Below the pieces are notes generated by a model. The model saw only the letters and a program-made list of their open reading frames with translations, had not been told where the DNA came from and did no database searches. A stretch of 64,000 nt of DNA from Impatiens glandulifera (lineage: Eukaryota > Streptophyta > Magnoliopsida > Ericales > Balsaminaceae). The stretch is from the NCBI RefSeq assembly GCF_907164915.1, contig NC_061862.1, positions 84,988,846-85,052,845 of the forward strand, read 5' to 3'. Position numbers and translations under genes: made by a program. Positions 45,279-58,061 of the stretch are shown here, in pieces (positions within the stretch are counted from its first letter, which is position 1; each line of letters begins with the position of its first letter).

Positions 45279-45584
45279 AACTGTTATCAAATATGGGGTG
45301 ATCTTTTATTGATAGTTGTCATAATGTGACATTCAAAAAGGTAAAACAATGGCTAAAGTTCTTCATCGAGGCTCAAAACAATGGAACACATGAATCAACT
45401 GCTAACTTTGTCAAACTTGATTCAAAAGGCCCTACGTTGTCTTTTAAAATCCTTTTTTAGAGGGAGATTCTTAACTTTTCACTCTTCATGTATAAAGTTC
45501 ATTTTCACTTGTTTCTTGCATTGTATTTAACTTTAGTCATCAAATAGACTTGTTTTTAATTAAAAAGTAATAAAAGTGGTGACA

Positions 45585-45613
45585 TAAATAAATAAATAAA
45601 TAAATAAATAATA
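45585..45613. repeat. (AAAT)n microsatellite
   Basis: Seven AAAT units in a row. Confidence 0.9.
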
Positions 45614-45708
45614 ATTTGGCCAACATGTAAACATTATCCCCAAATTGGTACGTAGAAATATGAAAAATGATAGAGAGCGGAGAGCGATACCTATGTGGGT
45701 TTACAGGT

Positions 45709-46267
45709 AGAATATTCTCTCTCCTATTATTAATTATTTTCTCTCTCTTATTATTAATTATTTTCTCTCTATTCTTATTAAATAATTTCTATCCTATAAA
45801 ATAATAAAAAAAGAAAAAAAAGGCCATAAAAAATAAATAAAAAATATTTGATGAATAAATGAATTAAAAAGTCATAAAAATAAAATAAAAATAAAAAAGA
45901 TAAATTCATAATTCAAGTAATAAGTGATATTGCTTAGGGTTTATAATTTAGTGTTTAGGATTTAGGGTTTAGAGTTTAAGGTTTAGGATTTAGAGTTTAG
46001 GGTTTAGAGTTTAGGGTTTAGGGTTTAGGGTTTAAGGTTTGGGGTTTAGAATTTATTTAAACATATTATTAAAATATTTAATGTGAGAGTTTGTTATAAA
46101 TTATTAATTTATTTTAACCGTTAAATGAGAGATAATAGTAAAATAATAATCGTGAGAATATAGATAAATGAGATAAATCATAAATTAATATGTAGAGATA
46201 GAGATAGAGAGAAATTATTTAATAAGAGAAGAGAAAATTAATTAATAAGAGGAGAGAGAATATTCTA
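45709..46267. mobile_element. MITE-like element with 70-80 bp inverted ends and a telomere-like core
   Basis: The left arm begins TAGAATATTCTCTCTCCTAT and the right arm ends in its near complement AGGAGAGAGAATATTCTA. The arms continue to match through TTATTAAATAATTTCT (45775-45792 and 46209-46225). The 400-bp interior is AT-rich and contains the TTTAGGG-like array. No ORF. Confidence 0.75.
45933..46050. repeat. Degenerate TTTAGGG (plant telomere-type) array
   Basis: About 16 heptamers: TTTAGGG repeated with variants TTTAGAG, TTTAAGG, TTTAGGA and TTTGGGG in constant 7-bp register. Confidence 0.9.
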
Positions 46268-46789
46268 AAAACATGTTTTAATTATTATTATATTTTTATT
46301 TATTTATTAATTTCACCTGTCGGCCAATTAATCATCGCTAATATTATAGTATTGTTTGACAATGATGTTAGTAGATTATAATATATTTTGGTAAAGTATT
46401 GAGATAAATAAAAGTTGATGAAGTTAATTAGAACATCAGCACATTTTAGGCCTTAGAATAAAATGTTGAGAGTTTTGTAAAAATGAATACTGTGTAATTT
46501 AAAATTTGATATATTATCAAACCATTAAAGTAGTTCAGGGCAAAAGGGTTCCTAAAAAAAACAAAAACAAAAACAAAACCTAATATTTTAGGTTGAGGGT
46601 ATAAATAAATTGTTATATATTATCAAATCATTAAATTAGTTTTAAGGATAAAGTTAATGTTAAAATTAAAAATATAAATTATATATATATATATTACAAA
46701 AATATATAGCAGTAAATTAAATTTATAAAATATTAAAAAATAGACATTAATTACAAATGATATTACCAGATAAGTTTGAAAATAATTGC
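46268..46789. other. AT-rich spacer, no gene seen
   Basis: No feature supported. Confidence 0.5.
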
Positions 46790-46953
46790 TGAGGGAATCA
46801 GGGAGGGAATGACTTGGCATAACCTCATTAGTTGGAAAAAGGGAAAAGTGGGAGGAAAGAGAGAAATTATTTGATTTTTTCAGTCAATCATATTGCGCCA
46901 CGTCATTCCCTCTCTTATTCTCTCACTCAAATTCTCACTCAAATCATTTCTCT
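46790..46953. mobile_element. MITE, GGGAATGACGTGGC family, copy 2
   Basis: GGGAGGGAATGACTTGGCAT on the left and GCGCCACGTCATTCCCTCTC on the right. The interior, read on the minus strand, contains ATTGACTGAAAAAATCAAAT and AATTTCTCTCTTTCC as in copy 1. It lies in the opposite orientation to 3871-4028. Confidence 0.85.
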
Positions 46954-47869
46954 TAAAATATATAATGGCTGGTATTGTAAAATGTGTTAAATTTAAAATT
47001 GTTATATTTATAATTAAGATATATTGCAAACCCTAGAACATTTGACTAATTATATTAGTAAAATATAAAAACAAAATTTATAAATTAATGTAAATAATGT
47101 TATAATAATAATTTTAAATATTTTTAAGAAATATTTTTACCAACATAAATGTTAAAATATTTTTTTTTGAAAAAAATAAATAAATTATTATTAAACAAGT
47201 CATTAATAAATAGTATTATAATGATTATTACAAAATAAGTTTAAAATACAAAATAACATAAATAAAATTTGCAATGCAAATAATGGTGTATTATGTATTA
47301 TAATATAATAATATTCTGAATAATATTTTGAATGCATATTTTATATAGAAATTGTTAAGTTCTATTTACAAACGAAATTATAAATAGAGTGACAACTTAA
47401 ATTTCAAAATCTGTAACTTCAGAGTAACATTTTATTTATATTATAATTGTTCCTAATGTCACTAAATTAGTTAATAAACTTATTTTTAATGTTATTTCAG
47501 ATGAAAAGAGTATTATTGCAAAACAGCCTATTTTTTTTTTTTGTAGTGTAACAAGTCATTTTTTATCTCTAATAAGTATGTTTAATGACTTTTACCTTGA
47601 TTGTTCAAAAACTTCGTATCTCTCTAAAGATCTCGTCTGTCTCTTATATAGTTGATATGTATGTCTCTTGTATAGTTGATATGTATGTGACTCTTCTCAT
47701 CACCCAAAACAAATCTTATTTAGTAGGTTGTTAATCACTCCCATTTACACAATTTTGGGTAATAGACAGATTCAAAAAGTTTATGGTGCATTATTTTTTA
47801 GGAGGAGATCCAATGCCCAATGCAATTGGATCCTTCAATTATCGCCAAGGATTCAACCAAGGTGGTTAA
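46954..47869. other. AT-rich spacer, no gene seen
   Basis: Contains a lone TTTTTTTGTAGTG at 47536-47548, which resembles a CACTA or similar terminus, but no partner or subterminal repeats. Confidence 0.5.
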
Positions 47870-48370
47870 AATCTCGAGTTAATTCTTAAAAACTTACGTT
47901 AATACGATTTTACATATGGTTAACGAGTCTGATTTTAAGTAAACTCTTAAATAGGTAAACTCTTACGATTTTATATTTACGATAATAAGATTTTACGATT
48001 TTACGAGTTTATAAATAATTTCGATTTTACGATTCTATATGATTTTACTTTTAAAAAATAATTTTAAATTAATTAAATTAAAATTTAAAGTTATTATTTA
48101 TTTAAATTAATTAATTTATATAATTAATTTTGTAAATATAATTTTTATAGTGTTATTTATTTATTTTATTATTTATTTTTTAATTAATTTTTTATTAAAA
48201 TATATAATTTTTTAAAATTGGTTAACTACTATATACTTAATTATATATATAAATAATAATAATATATAATTATTATTTTTTTAAATTAAACTCTTACGAT
48301 TTTACATAAACTTTAGATTTTACAAGTTTACAACTGTTTAACGATTTTACGCAAACTCTCAATTTTGATA
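47870..48370 (-). mobile_element. MITE-like element, AATCGTAAAATCG family, copy B
   Basis: GGTGGTTAAAATCTCGAGTT at the left edge and CAATTTTGATAGTCTTAG at the right edge. The interior matches the reverse complement of 41360-41875 (TACGATTTTACGAGTTTATA, TACTTAATTATATATATA). Confidence 0.65.
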
Positions 48371-48787
48371 GTCTTAGATTCAACATATCCTAGTCTTTCT
48401 TGCTCGTCGACCACAAGACTGAAACGCATCGTGAAATCTAGATCATTGAACATGTGTACTAGATCATTGAACATGTGACATTATAGTTATTCGAAAATTG
48501 ACTATAACAGTTAATTATTTCTTTTGGGGATAAAGAAATTATTGAGCAACAGAGGAGTGTCCTCCTCTAATAAAAGAGAAAACACTTGAATTGTTGAGCA
48601 TAATATACCTTCTCTGTTTTTTAAGAAATGCAAAACAAATGGTTATTAGTCACACCTATCAAATTAGTTTTGATGTTTAATAAAAACATATTTAAGAAGT
48701 AAAAAGTTAACTATAAAAAAAAGTAAGACAGTATTTAGTTTGGACAGTTTGATGAATTATGATTGAAGGGATGCAAAAGAAAATCTA
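48371..48787. other. Spacer, no gene seen
   Basis: No feature supported; it includes a short direct repeat GATCATTGAACATGTG near 48440-48478. Confidence 0.5.
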
Positions 48788-49945
48788 AGGCCACGTTGGG
48801 TTTGGGTTTTAAAAAATAAATTAAACAAAATTAATTTTTAATTAATTATTTCTTAATAATTAAATCACTTATTTTAATAACTAAAATATTAAAATGAATA
48901 TTTGTTGTTCTACCTATGTTTCAAATTAACTTTCTCAAACTATCCACGTTTTCATTCTTTATCTCAAACTACTCACTTACACCCTCTAAAATATTAATTA
49001 ACCTTTTAATCAACTCTCTTTCTCTTAATTATTAATTAATATAATCTCTAAACTATAAATTAATTCATTTAATTAATTTCTTCCTTCTTGATCAACTAAT
49101 TAAAATATAATAAATAAATATTAAAATAAAATAACACATATATTTTATTTTTACTTAAATTTATAAATATAATATATATATAATTAAAATTAAACATACT
49201 AAATTAAATAATTTAAATAAACATTATAAACTAAAATAAAATATTATACACTAAAATAAAATACATTACAATAAACATTCAAATAATATTGAATCGAGAA
49301 ATCACTACAAAAAAAATTAATATGATTTATCTAATTCAATAGTTAGATAGATAAATCACTACAAAAATAAGATCAAAGTTGTAGAAATAAATTTGAATTA
49401 TAAAAATAAAATATGCATTTTATTTTAACATTTATGTAATATATTTTATTTTAATGTTTATGTAATGAATTTTATTTTAGTGTATAATATTTTATTTTAG
49501 TTTATAATATTTATTTAAATTATTTAATTTAGTATGTTTAATTTTAATTATATATTATTTTTATAAATTTAAGTAAAAATAAAATATATGTTATTTTATT
49601 TGAATATGTTTATAATATATTTTAATTAGTTGATTAAGAGAGTGATTAATTAATGAGTTAATTAATATTTTAAAGAGATGGGTTAATTAATTGTTAAAAG
49701 AGAGATGGAGTTAATTAAATAATTAATTAAAATTTTAATAAGAGAAATTGGATAGTTTGTAACATGGGTAAACAAGAAATGATTTATATACTAAATACTT
49801 TCTATTTTAAATTATTAATTTTTATATACATCAATACATTTTAAGTTTTTACTAAAAATAATCATTAATTCTTCAAAACCATCCACCAATTATTATTTTT
49901 TATTTAGATTTTTAAAAAATCTCAATCCCAACCAGGCATAAATTA
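48788..49945. mobile_element. 1.15-kb palindromic element (foldback-type, hAT-like ends)
   Basis: Two arms of about 520-550 bp are reverse complements around a centre near 49310-49380. For example TTAAACATACTAAATTAAAT (49190) pairs with ATTTAATTTAGTATGTTTAA (49525), and ATCAACTAATTAAAATATAA (49092) with TTTTAATTAGTTGAT (49620). The outer ends GGCCACGTTGGGTTTGGG and CTCAATCCCAACCAGGC are inverted variants of the GGCCTGGTTTGGG type of plant hAT MITEs. No ORF. Confidence 0.8.
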
Positions 49946-51309
49946 TATATATATAATTGGGTCCACTTTGAATTTTAAAGTGACTCCAAAAATATCCTCA
50001 TTTTAGTTTATATTGTTGGGACATGTTCTTTTAATAGTTTATGATAATTATGAATATTTTATTTATTATATTATTTATATTGTAAATTATTTTAATTAAA
50101 ATTATTTTTAATAAATATAAATTATTGTTTTTAAGTTTAAAATATAAATAAATGGCTCACATATTATCGAAAAGTAAGACGAAAACCATTATAAGTTGGC
50201 CCTAAGTGTGATGCTTGAATAGTTGAACCCAATATAATATTAGTGTCAATTAAACTAATAAAAGTCAATTTTTTGGTATATTTATTGCTCCAAAAAGTTA
50301 AGTTCCATTCTCCTTTAAAGTAATATTAATTAATAAAGTTATAATTTTTTATTTAATTAAAATTCTCAAAATTTAGCTAATATAAATTTTAAAAATAATA
50401 TTGACACTTCTATACAATAATATTGAGACTGAAAAAACATATAAATAAAAAATAAAATCAATCACACTTATTTTATACCAAATGTTATGAAACAAATTGA
50501 TTTTTATTTAGAAAAATTGTATGATCTGCGCATTAATAACCCTAACTTCACTTTAAGGCGTGTTCTTAGTGTAAATTAAATGTATTGTTTGATCCTATAC
50601 GTAAAAATCTTATCATTTCAACTATCTAGCTCAGTGTCTTTATGAAAATAAATAAATTAATTGGTAACGATTCATATTCCCATATAAACATAATATTTAT
50701 CATTTATCAATAAAAAAAAATATAGTACAACAACTTCAAAATTATACAATTTTTGCGTAATAACTTATGCATTATATAACGATATTATGAACATTTATTA
50801 ATTAAGTACACAATATTGATGAAATTGAGAAATATTGATGTATAATAAGGTAAAATGGTTAAACGACTTAAAAGAGAAATTACAATTAACTTTATTGATG
50901 GACACATATTTTCAAAGATTACAAATGATGTTGTCGTTGAAATGATTCAAGTTTTTCAAATGCGTAATGACAAGTGATTAAAAATTACAATTGGTTGACA
51001 CAATGTAAGTGCGTGTTTCGTTTTGAGACGTGGAAACAACTATCTTGTCCCTCTTTTTTTAAAGAGGATTGTGAGTGTTCCTATTAGCATAGCATAGGAG
51101 TGGTAATACTTATTATAATTAAGAGTTGGAGAAAAGACAATTCAAAAAATATAACTTTAAATGTGCCCCTTCACTATCTCGACTGCACCGCTTTTGACAT
51201 TTAGAACAATTTAAGAACAACTGATATGTATGAATCAATGGAGGCCCCCCTCCCGTCTGTACCGTTCTTCTTTCTCTCCTATCTTCTTTCTCTCCTATCT
51301 TGATAGGTC
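49946..51309. other. AT-rich spacer, no gene seen
   Basis: No ORF or element boundary that I can support. Confidence 0.5.
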
Positions 51310-51985
51310 ATCTCTCTCACATATAATGACAAATTGATATATAACCCATGAATGAAGACCATTGGATAAAAGCATTAAGAGAATCACATTCTTCTCTATC
51401 TTTATCACTTAACTTTCTTTCATTAGTCACAACTTAGCATGGTTTGCAAGACTTTCAAATGCAAAATTTCATGCTCAACATATCTGTATATATATAAATA
51501 TTGAATACTTATATAATTAGTCGAGTCATAACTGTATGGTATGGGTAGCAGCCCATTTATTTCGAGTAGTGAGATGTTTATTCAAATTTTTTTTTTTAAA
51601 TTATAGCTTAATAGTTTAGTATAAAAATTTAGAGTTTTCATTTGATTATTTGATTATTGTTTCAAACCTCATCAAAATCATTATTTTTTATCAAAATTTT
51701 AAACTATACCTAGGGCAATAAAAAATATAGACAATTTTTTTTCCATGGATGGGCCAGCCCAAAACTCAGGACTTGCCTAGGTATGATGTTAGACTCTTAG
51801 CCTACTCTACACAATAGATATATTGATAGAAAGAAAAGAAGAAAAAAAAATAGACAAAAGTTAGACATAGTAAAAAACAAGCAAAACATTGATGATAAAC
51901 TATAAATGAAAACATTATGACCATATAAACTATTTATTTAGATATTACAAACACATCATTAAATACATTAAAAACTTGTAAATAA
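51310..51985. repeat. Dispersed repeat, copy B (interrupted)
   Basis: Same family and orientation as 31571-32060: GAAGACCATTGGATAAAA, CAAATGCAAAATTTCATGCT, ATGATGTTAGACTCTTAGCC, AACTATAAATGAAAAC. It is interrupted by a 236-bp insert. Confidence 0.75.
51544..51779. mobile_element. 236-bp insertion with GGTATG target duplication, SINE- or MITE-like
   Basis: GGTATG at 51538-51543 and 51780-51785 flanks a segment absent from the related copy at 31571-32060. Inside, TATAGCTTAATAGTTTAG and GTTTCAAACCTC resemble tRNA boxes A and B in order and spacing. The ends hold GCAGCCCAT and ATGGGCCAGCCC, partly inverted. There is no clear poly(A). The insertion is well supported; its class is not. Confidence 0.7.
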
Positions 51986-53145
51986 ATAAAGGTCCAAATA
52001 ATAAATTGAGACTTCATATTAAGAGTTAATTGCAATTTGGGACTTCTTCATTTGAACTTCACAGTTAAAAGCTTTTTATTGAAAGTCAATTACAAATCTC
52101 TTCTTTTGAACCTCAAAATTTGAGACTTTTTATTGAAAGTTAATTGCAAATTAGGACCTTTTCTTTCGAACATCACAATTTAGGGCTCTTTATTTGGCCA
52201 ATTGCAATTTGGGACCACTTCTTTTGGCTCATAATTTGGAGCTCCGCATTGTCAGATTTGTATAAAATAAAATTTTGTCCTAACAGACGTGAACGTTCAG
52301 AAAAAAAAAATATATTACGAGACATTTTATAATTAAAATTTTAATATGTCATCAAATAATAATCCATGCTTTATTTAAATAAGATGTAACTCTAATACCA
52401 CGATGAATCTTATTACCTCAAACCAATAACTTAAAATAATTCATCATGTTTATCACATCTTTCATCAATTATATTTTAAATAAATGTTTTTATTAAATAT
52501 TAATATTTATGAAGTCTCATAAGTTAATAATTTAATTTTTCATCATTTAAATTTAAATAATTCAAATAAAAAAAACAAGGACATATAATATAATGTAAAT
52601 CAATAGTAATAATTATAAGATTTCAGAATATATATATCTGCATATTATGTATCTTGTTATGATGAGATTGGTAGGTCAACAATAGACTACAGAAATTAAT
52701 GTATTTAAGTTTATGAATTTGAGTCATCTCACAATTTACAAAATAAATAAAAAAATTATACCGACATTACAAAAAAAAACCGAAGGGGCCAACTTTATTA
52801 TTATGAATTAGTGAGAGCAAAAAAGCGTCCCGACCTCCCCAATTACTGCCACGTGTAATTTGACAACTGCATTCACACACTTGGTCCCTTCTTTTTCCTT
52901 TTACTGCTATAGTCTATCTACCTATATTTTTTTTACAAATTTGGCAATAATTTTAATTAGCCTACCACTTTTTAAACGGTTTCATTTTTAAAATTTTTAT
53001 TTTCCAAAAATAAATAAATATATTTTTGATTAGTGAGTTATTAGTATAATAATCTAGTTCTTTTCAAATAAATTCATACTTTTTTTTTTATTTGTCTACA
53101 TTTTTCTATTTCACCTTTAATCCAATATCAAAATTTTAATGATGG
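51986..53145. other. AT-rich spacer, no gene seen
   Basis: A short run of related phrases (TTGCAATTTGGGACTTCTTC, TTGCAAATTAGGACCTTTTC, TTGCAATTTGGGACCACTTC at about 52030-52220) forms a loose ~60-bp tandem repeat. Nothing else stands out. Confidence 0.5.
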
Positions 53146-53838
53146 TTCATTGTATTAAAACAACTATCAATAATTGACTTAGATAAAAAAAAAATAGCAA
53201 ACATATAATAAGACAAACAACAAATTATGCCAAAACAAATATAAAAAAAAAAAGGTGAAACTAGATAACAAATGAATGAACTAATCCATGAGATTTATTT
53301 TCAAATATTTCAAGATCCAATTCAATCCAAATAGATCTGAAAATCAAAGGAATTGATACTTACTACATCTCCAATCCATGCATACTAGAAACATCATAAC
53401 CATATCTAATATACTATCATTACAAATATTAATGAAGTTATATTATAATATTAAGATATCTTTTTATTCATTATCTTAACAAAGATTTGTAGGAAATTCA
53501 TTCATATATATTTTTAAAAACATGTCCCTCCTTAATAGAAAATGTTAAAACAATATTTTAGGACTATTATTTAATAAAAAATTACTTTACATTTTATATT
53601 TTCTTTAAAGACTTTTTTTTATAAATGCTCTTTAGAATGTATAATCTAAATTTCTCTATTACTAGTTAATAAGTCTTAAATAAATTCCTCATTAATTTTA
53701 AAAATTAACAATTTAATTAATATATTTTTATTTATTTCATTCATTGTATTAAAACAACACTCAATAATTGGCATGATAAAAAAAAAATAACAAACATATA
53801 ACAAGACAAACAACTTCTTCAACAACAAATCATGCCAA

Positions 53839-53875
<37 letters not shown>

Positions 53876-54190
53876 GTGAAATTAAATAATAAATGAATAA
53901 ACTAATGAGATTTGCTTTCAAATATTCAAGATCCAATTCAATTCAATTCAAATAGATCTAAAAATAAAAGGAATGGATACTTGCAACATCTCCACTCTCC
54001 ATGCATACTAGAAACTTCAAAACCATATCTAATATAATATCATTATATCTTAGATATATTATAATATTGAAGGTATCTTTTTAATCGTTATCTTACTAAA
54101 TGATTTGAAAAGGATTTATGAATTTATCTTACTAAAGATTTGAAAAAGATTTCATTCATATATTCTCTTAGATCATGTCATTTCTTAGAG
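53146..54190. repeat. 594-bp direct tandem duplication
   Basis: TTCATTGTATTAAAACAAC starts at 53146 and 53740, and the following 350-450 bp match with moderate divergence (CAAACATATAA, GATCCAATTCAAT, CATGCATACTAGAAAC, CATATCTAATAT). The second copy has an (AAT)n expansion at about 53840-53872. The ends of both copies belong to the dispersed family described at 10770. Confidence 0.85.
53840..53872. repeat. (AAT)n microsatellite
   Basis: About eleven AAT units inside the second copy of the duplication, absent in the first copy. Confidence 0.93.
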
Positions 54191-55240
54191 ATAGGTTGAT
54201 GAAAAGATTATTTGTATAAATCCTGAATTTAAAAAAAAAAAAATATTTGATGGAACTAATATATACAGGAATAAAAATTAAAAAAACTTTATTTTTTGGC
54301 TGGTTCCATAGAACAATTTTTTTTTTTTAAACCCAGGATTTAATATATATATATTTTTTAAAAAATCCAAGTTTTTTATAATATATATTATAATTAATAA
54401 TATTTTTTAAATGAAATAATTTAATTTATATTAAATTAAATTTTAAAATATATTAAAATAAATATTAAAAAACTATATATATTAATATTAATTTTCATTA
54501 ATAAAGAAATATAAATTTAAATGAATATTAATTTTATAAACTACTATTAAAATTTAACATACGTTAAATTAGATAATATAGTATGTTATAATTTTATTTG
54601 TATTGTAAATTTATTTTTATTTAATATAATTTTTGAATAAAATAATTTTTTAATTTAATTTATATTAAAATAAATTTTATAATGTAATAAAATAAATTAT
54701 ATATAAATATATATTAATAATAATATTTTTTTATTAATATAAAATAAAATATATAATTAAATTATTATTTTAATATTTTAATTGATTAAACAGTTGAAAT
54801 TAGAATTGTGTTTTGAGATAAAAAATTTGTTTTATCACACTAATTAAAAATTAAATAAGATATATATTTAATTTAGATGTAATATATTTATAATTTAATA
54901 AACTAATTTTGTTTAAATATATTCAATTTTATTTTCTAGTATAATTATTTATTTATTTGAACTATTTACAATTTAAATTGTATATAGATAATATAATTGG
55001 TTATAGTTTTATTTATATTGTGGATTTATTTTTATTTAATATAATTAATATAATTGTTTAAAATGAATTAATTTCTTTATTTATTTATATGAAAATAAAT
55101 TGTATAATATAATAAATTAAATATTATATATATATATATATATTAATATAGAATATAATATTTAAGTATAGGGTAATTTTGATAGTTTAATTAATAAAAG
55201 GATTGATTAGATATATGATAAAATTATTGAATTTTGAGAT
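54191..55240. other. AT-rich spacer, no gene seen
   Basis: Long A/T-only stretches; no feature supported. Confidence 0.5.
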
Positions 55241-56270
55241 AAAAACTATGTTTTCTCCTAATAACTAAATATCAAACAAATCTTAATAAAAAACATTAAA
55301 ACAATATTTTATTAATATTTCTAATAAAAAATATTTTACTTTTTATATTTTCTTTGAAGTTTTTTTAATTATGTTTAATTAGCATAATGCAGTGCTCAAT
55401 TTAATTTTCTCTATTACTATTTAATACGTTTTAAATTAATTCTTCAAGTAATTTTAAAAATTAACACTTTAGTTAATATATATTTATTTTATTTTTTTAT
55501 ATTTTTTTTACTATTTTTGTTTTCAATTTTAATTATTTTCAATTTTCTTTTATTGTATTTTTATTTAATATAAATAAATAATATTTTTAGAATAAAATAT
55601 ATTTTTTATTTTATTAATATATTATTTAAATAATTGATTGTTTTGATAAAAAAAAATTGATTAATGTTAGAGACCAATAAAAATATTAATTATTTAAATA
55701 ATTCAATCCATCCTTGAGGAGTTGTGTTTATTTAGAGTTAATTATAATTAAAATAGATAAAAAAAACTATGTTTTATCCTAATAAATAAACATCAAACAA
55801 ATCTTAATAAAAAACATTAAAACAATATTTTATTAATATTTCTAATAAAAAATACTTTACTTTTTATATTTTCTTTGAAGTTTTTTTTATTATGTTTAAT
55901 TAGCATAATGCAGTGCTCAATTTAATTTTCTCTATTATTATTTAATACGTTTTAAATTAATTTAATTTTAAAAATTAACACTTTAGTTAATATATATTTA
56001 TTTTATTTTTTTATATTTTTTTTACTATTTTGTTTTTCAATTTTAATTATTTTCAATTTTCTTTTATTGTATTTTTATTTAATATAAATAAATAATATTT
56101 TTAGAATAAAATATATCTTTTATTTTATTAATATATTATTTAAATAATTGATTGTTTTGATAAAAAAAATTGATTAATGTTAGAGACCAATAAAAAATAT
56201 TAATTATTTAAATAATTCAATCCAACCTTGAGGAGTTGCGTTTATTTAGAGTTAATTATGATTTATTTAG
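55241..56270. repeat. 521-bp direct tandem duplication
   Basis: AAAAACTATGTTTT starts at 55241 and 55762 and the two units are nearly identical for about 480 bp (GCATAATGCAGTGCTCAATT, GTTAGAGACCAATAAAAA, CTTGAGGAGTTG). The low divergence indicates a recent event. Both copies contain the dispersed family of 10770. Confidence 0.95.
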
Positions 56271-57348
56271 AGTTAATGAATGGGATAATGTCACGTGGTA
56301 ATGATTATATTTTTTAAAATAGAATATTTTTGGACGTTGATCTCAAATAATCTCGAAAATGTTAATATTTAAATTAATGTCTTAATTTATTATATGTTGT
56401 AGTGGATTCAATCCCTTTTCAGCACTACAATTATCAAATTAATCAATTAGAATATCAATCAACTTAATAAAAATGAATATATATATATATATATAATTCT
56501 TTTATTTTAATATAAAATATAATATAACTACAGTAACAATAATATTCATCAGTTAAAAACATTTTAAATAAAAATTGAATTAACGAATTTATTCTAGTAC
56601 AATACAATTTCAATTCTGTTTTTATTAATATATTTTTTAACCTACCTTTGCGGATTTGAGCTACTGAGTAACCATTTAAATACTACAAATTGTTCTATTC
56701 TTATACTCACTAAATTCGAATTAAAAGATATTTGATTTTAAAATTTTAAATATTAAGTTCGGTTATAAAATATATTTAAATGACTGAAGTCAATAAGCAC
56801 TAAAAAAAATATATTAACCAAAGTTATGATGTCCAATTATTTTTAATAGATATATCAATTTTTTTCTATTTTTAATAATAAAAAACATTAAATTAATGTT
56901 TTTAAGTTAATTTTGTTTAATTAAAATTAATTTAGATCTAGATGTATTGGGTCGGATTTTTAGAAAAAAAAACATATAAAGTTAATTCAACTAGGAAAAT
57001 ATCCGTAACATGAACATGGATGAGGATAAAAATAAAATAAATTATAATAATATTTATTCAATGTTTATAATTATTAAAATAAAAAATATAACGCTCTCAT
57101 TCCACATTTTATTCACTTCGATAAAACAACTTATTTTCTCACATATTTCATCACATTTTTTTCCGAATAAATCTCTCATTTCGTGACTTTACACTTTAAC
57201 TCTGTCAATCAAATATTTGATTCATATTTTTTAATAATTAGAATCGTGATCTCACACTTTGGTCAATTAAATATTTGATTCATATTTCTTTAACCACTTT
57301 CAAATGATACCGGTCTATTATCCATCGACAAACCACATCTCAATCATA
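56271..57348. other. AT-rich spacer, no gene seen
   Basis: No feature supported. ATCAAATATTTGATTCATAT occurs twice (about 57209 and 57265), a local duplication. Confidence 0.5.
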
Positions 57349-57562
57349 TTTGGTTAAAGGTTGTACTTGTTTTGTTAGGTTGTAAGTTTGAAACCTACAA
57401 ATAACATTTTTAAATTTATTTTTAACCGTTTTAAGTTTATAGGCGGGTCAACCCATAATTCGACTCAAGTATTCATTTACTCTCACATAAATATCCAAAT
57501 TAACCACAACTCTCGACCCGGCAATCCGGACACTTTAAAAACTAAGCATCATTATATATATA
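57349..57562 (+). repeat. SINE-like unit, family 2, copy A
   Basis: TTGGTTAAAGGTTGTACTTG then GTAAGTTTGAAACCTAC (box-B-like) and the shared body TTTTTAACCGTTTTAAGTTT, CTCTCGACCCGGCAATCCGG. Direct repeat of 57647-57878 at a 309-bp offset. Its box-A part is truncated. Confidence 0.6.
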
Positions 57563-57646
57563 TTAGTTAGTTAAAAATTTGAACTTTTATTGTTAAAATG
57601 TCTCGCGTTCATCAAATTTGGTGTTGAATCTTAAATATAAAGTGTT

Positions 57647-57878
57647 GTTAGCTTAGTTGGTTAAAGAGTTGTACTTATTTTTGTTAGGTTGCAAGTTCGA
57701 AACCTACAAATAACATTTTAAAATTTATTTTTAACCGTTTTAAGTTTATGGGCAGGTCAATCTACAATCTGACCCAAATATCCATTTACTCTTACATAAA
57801 TATCCAAATTAACTACAACTCTCGACCCGGTAATCTGGACACTTTAAAAATTAAACATCATTATATATTTATATATAG
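57647..57878 (+). repeat. SINE-like unit, family 2, copy B
   Basis: GTTAGCTTAGTTGGTTAAAG is box-A-like (the start of a tRNA) and GCAAGTTCGAAACC at 57691-57704 is box-B-like. The 150-bp body that follows is shared with copy A and, inverted, with 58195-58290. No poly(A) was recognised. Confidence 0.65.
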
Positions 57879-57951
57879 ATATTTAATAGTCACATATTTA
57901 GCTGGACTTAAGATCTTAATAAAATACATCGATATAGTCAAATTTAAATTA

Positions 57952-57987
<36 letters not shown>

Positions 57988-58061
57988 AGAGAAATGATAA
58001 GGAAATACTTAGAGAAAAACGAAGTCGTCTGATTGACTAAATATATATAAATATAATAAGA

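Noticed and set aside
45933..46050. True telomere or subtelomere
   Set aside because: Only about 120 bp, degenerate, and enclosed by MITE-like arms with ordinary sequence on both sides.
47536..47548. CACTACAAAAAAA terminus of a CACTA element
   Set aside because: No subterminal repeats, partner end or target duplication. Similar words at 49303 and 49358 lie inside the palindrome and are also isolated.
53676..53936. Hydrophobic frame with a leucine run
   Set aside because: The leucine run is the (AAT)n microsatellite read on the other strand.
57647..57710. tRNA gene suggested by GTTAGCTTAGTTGGTTAAAG and GTTCGAAACC
   Set aside because: No paired acceptor stem and it continues into a repeated body; treated as SINE-like.
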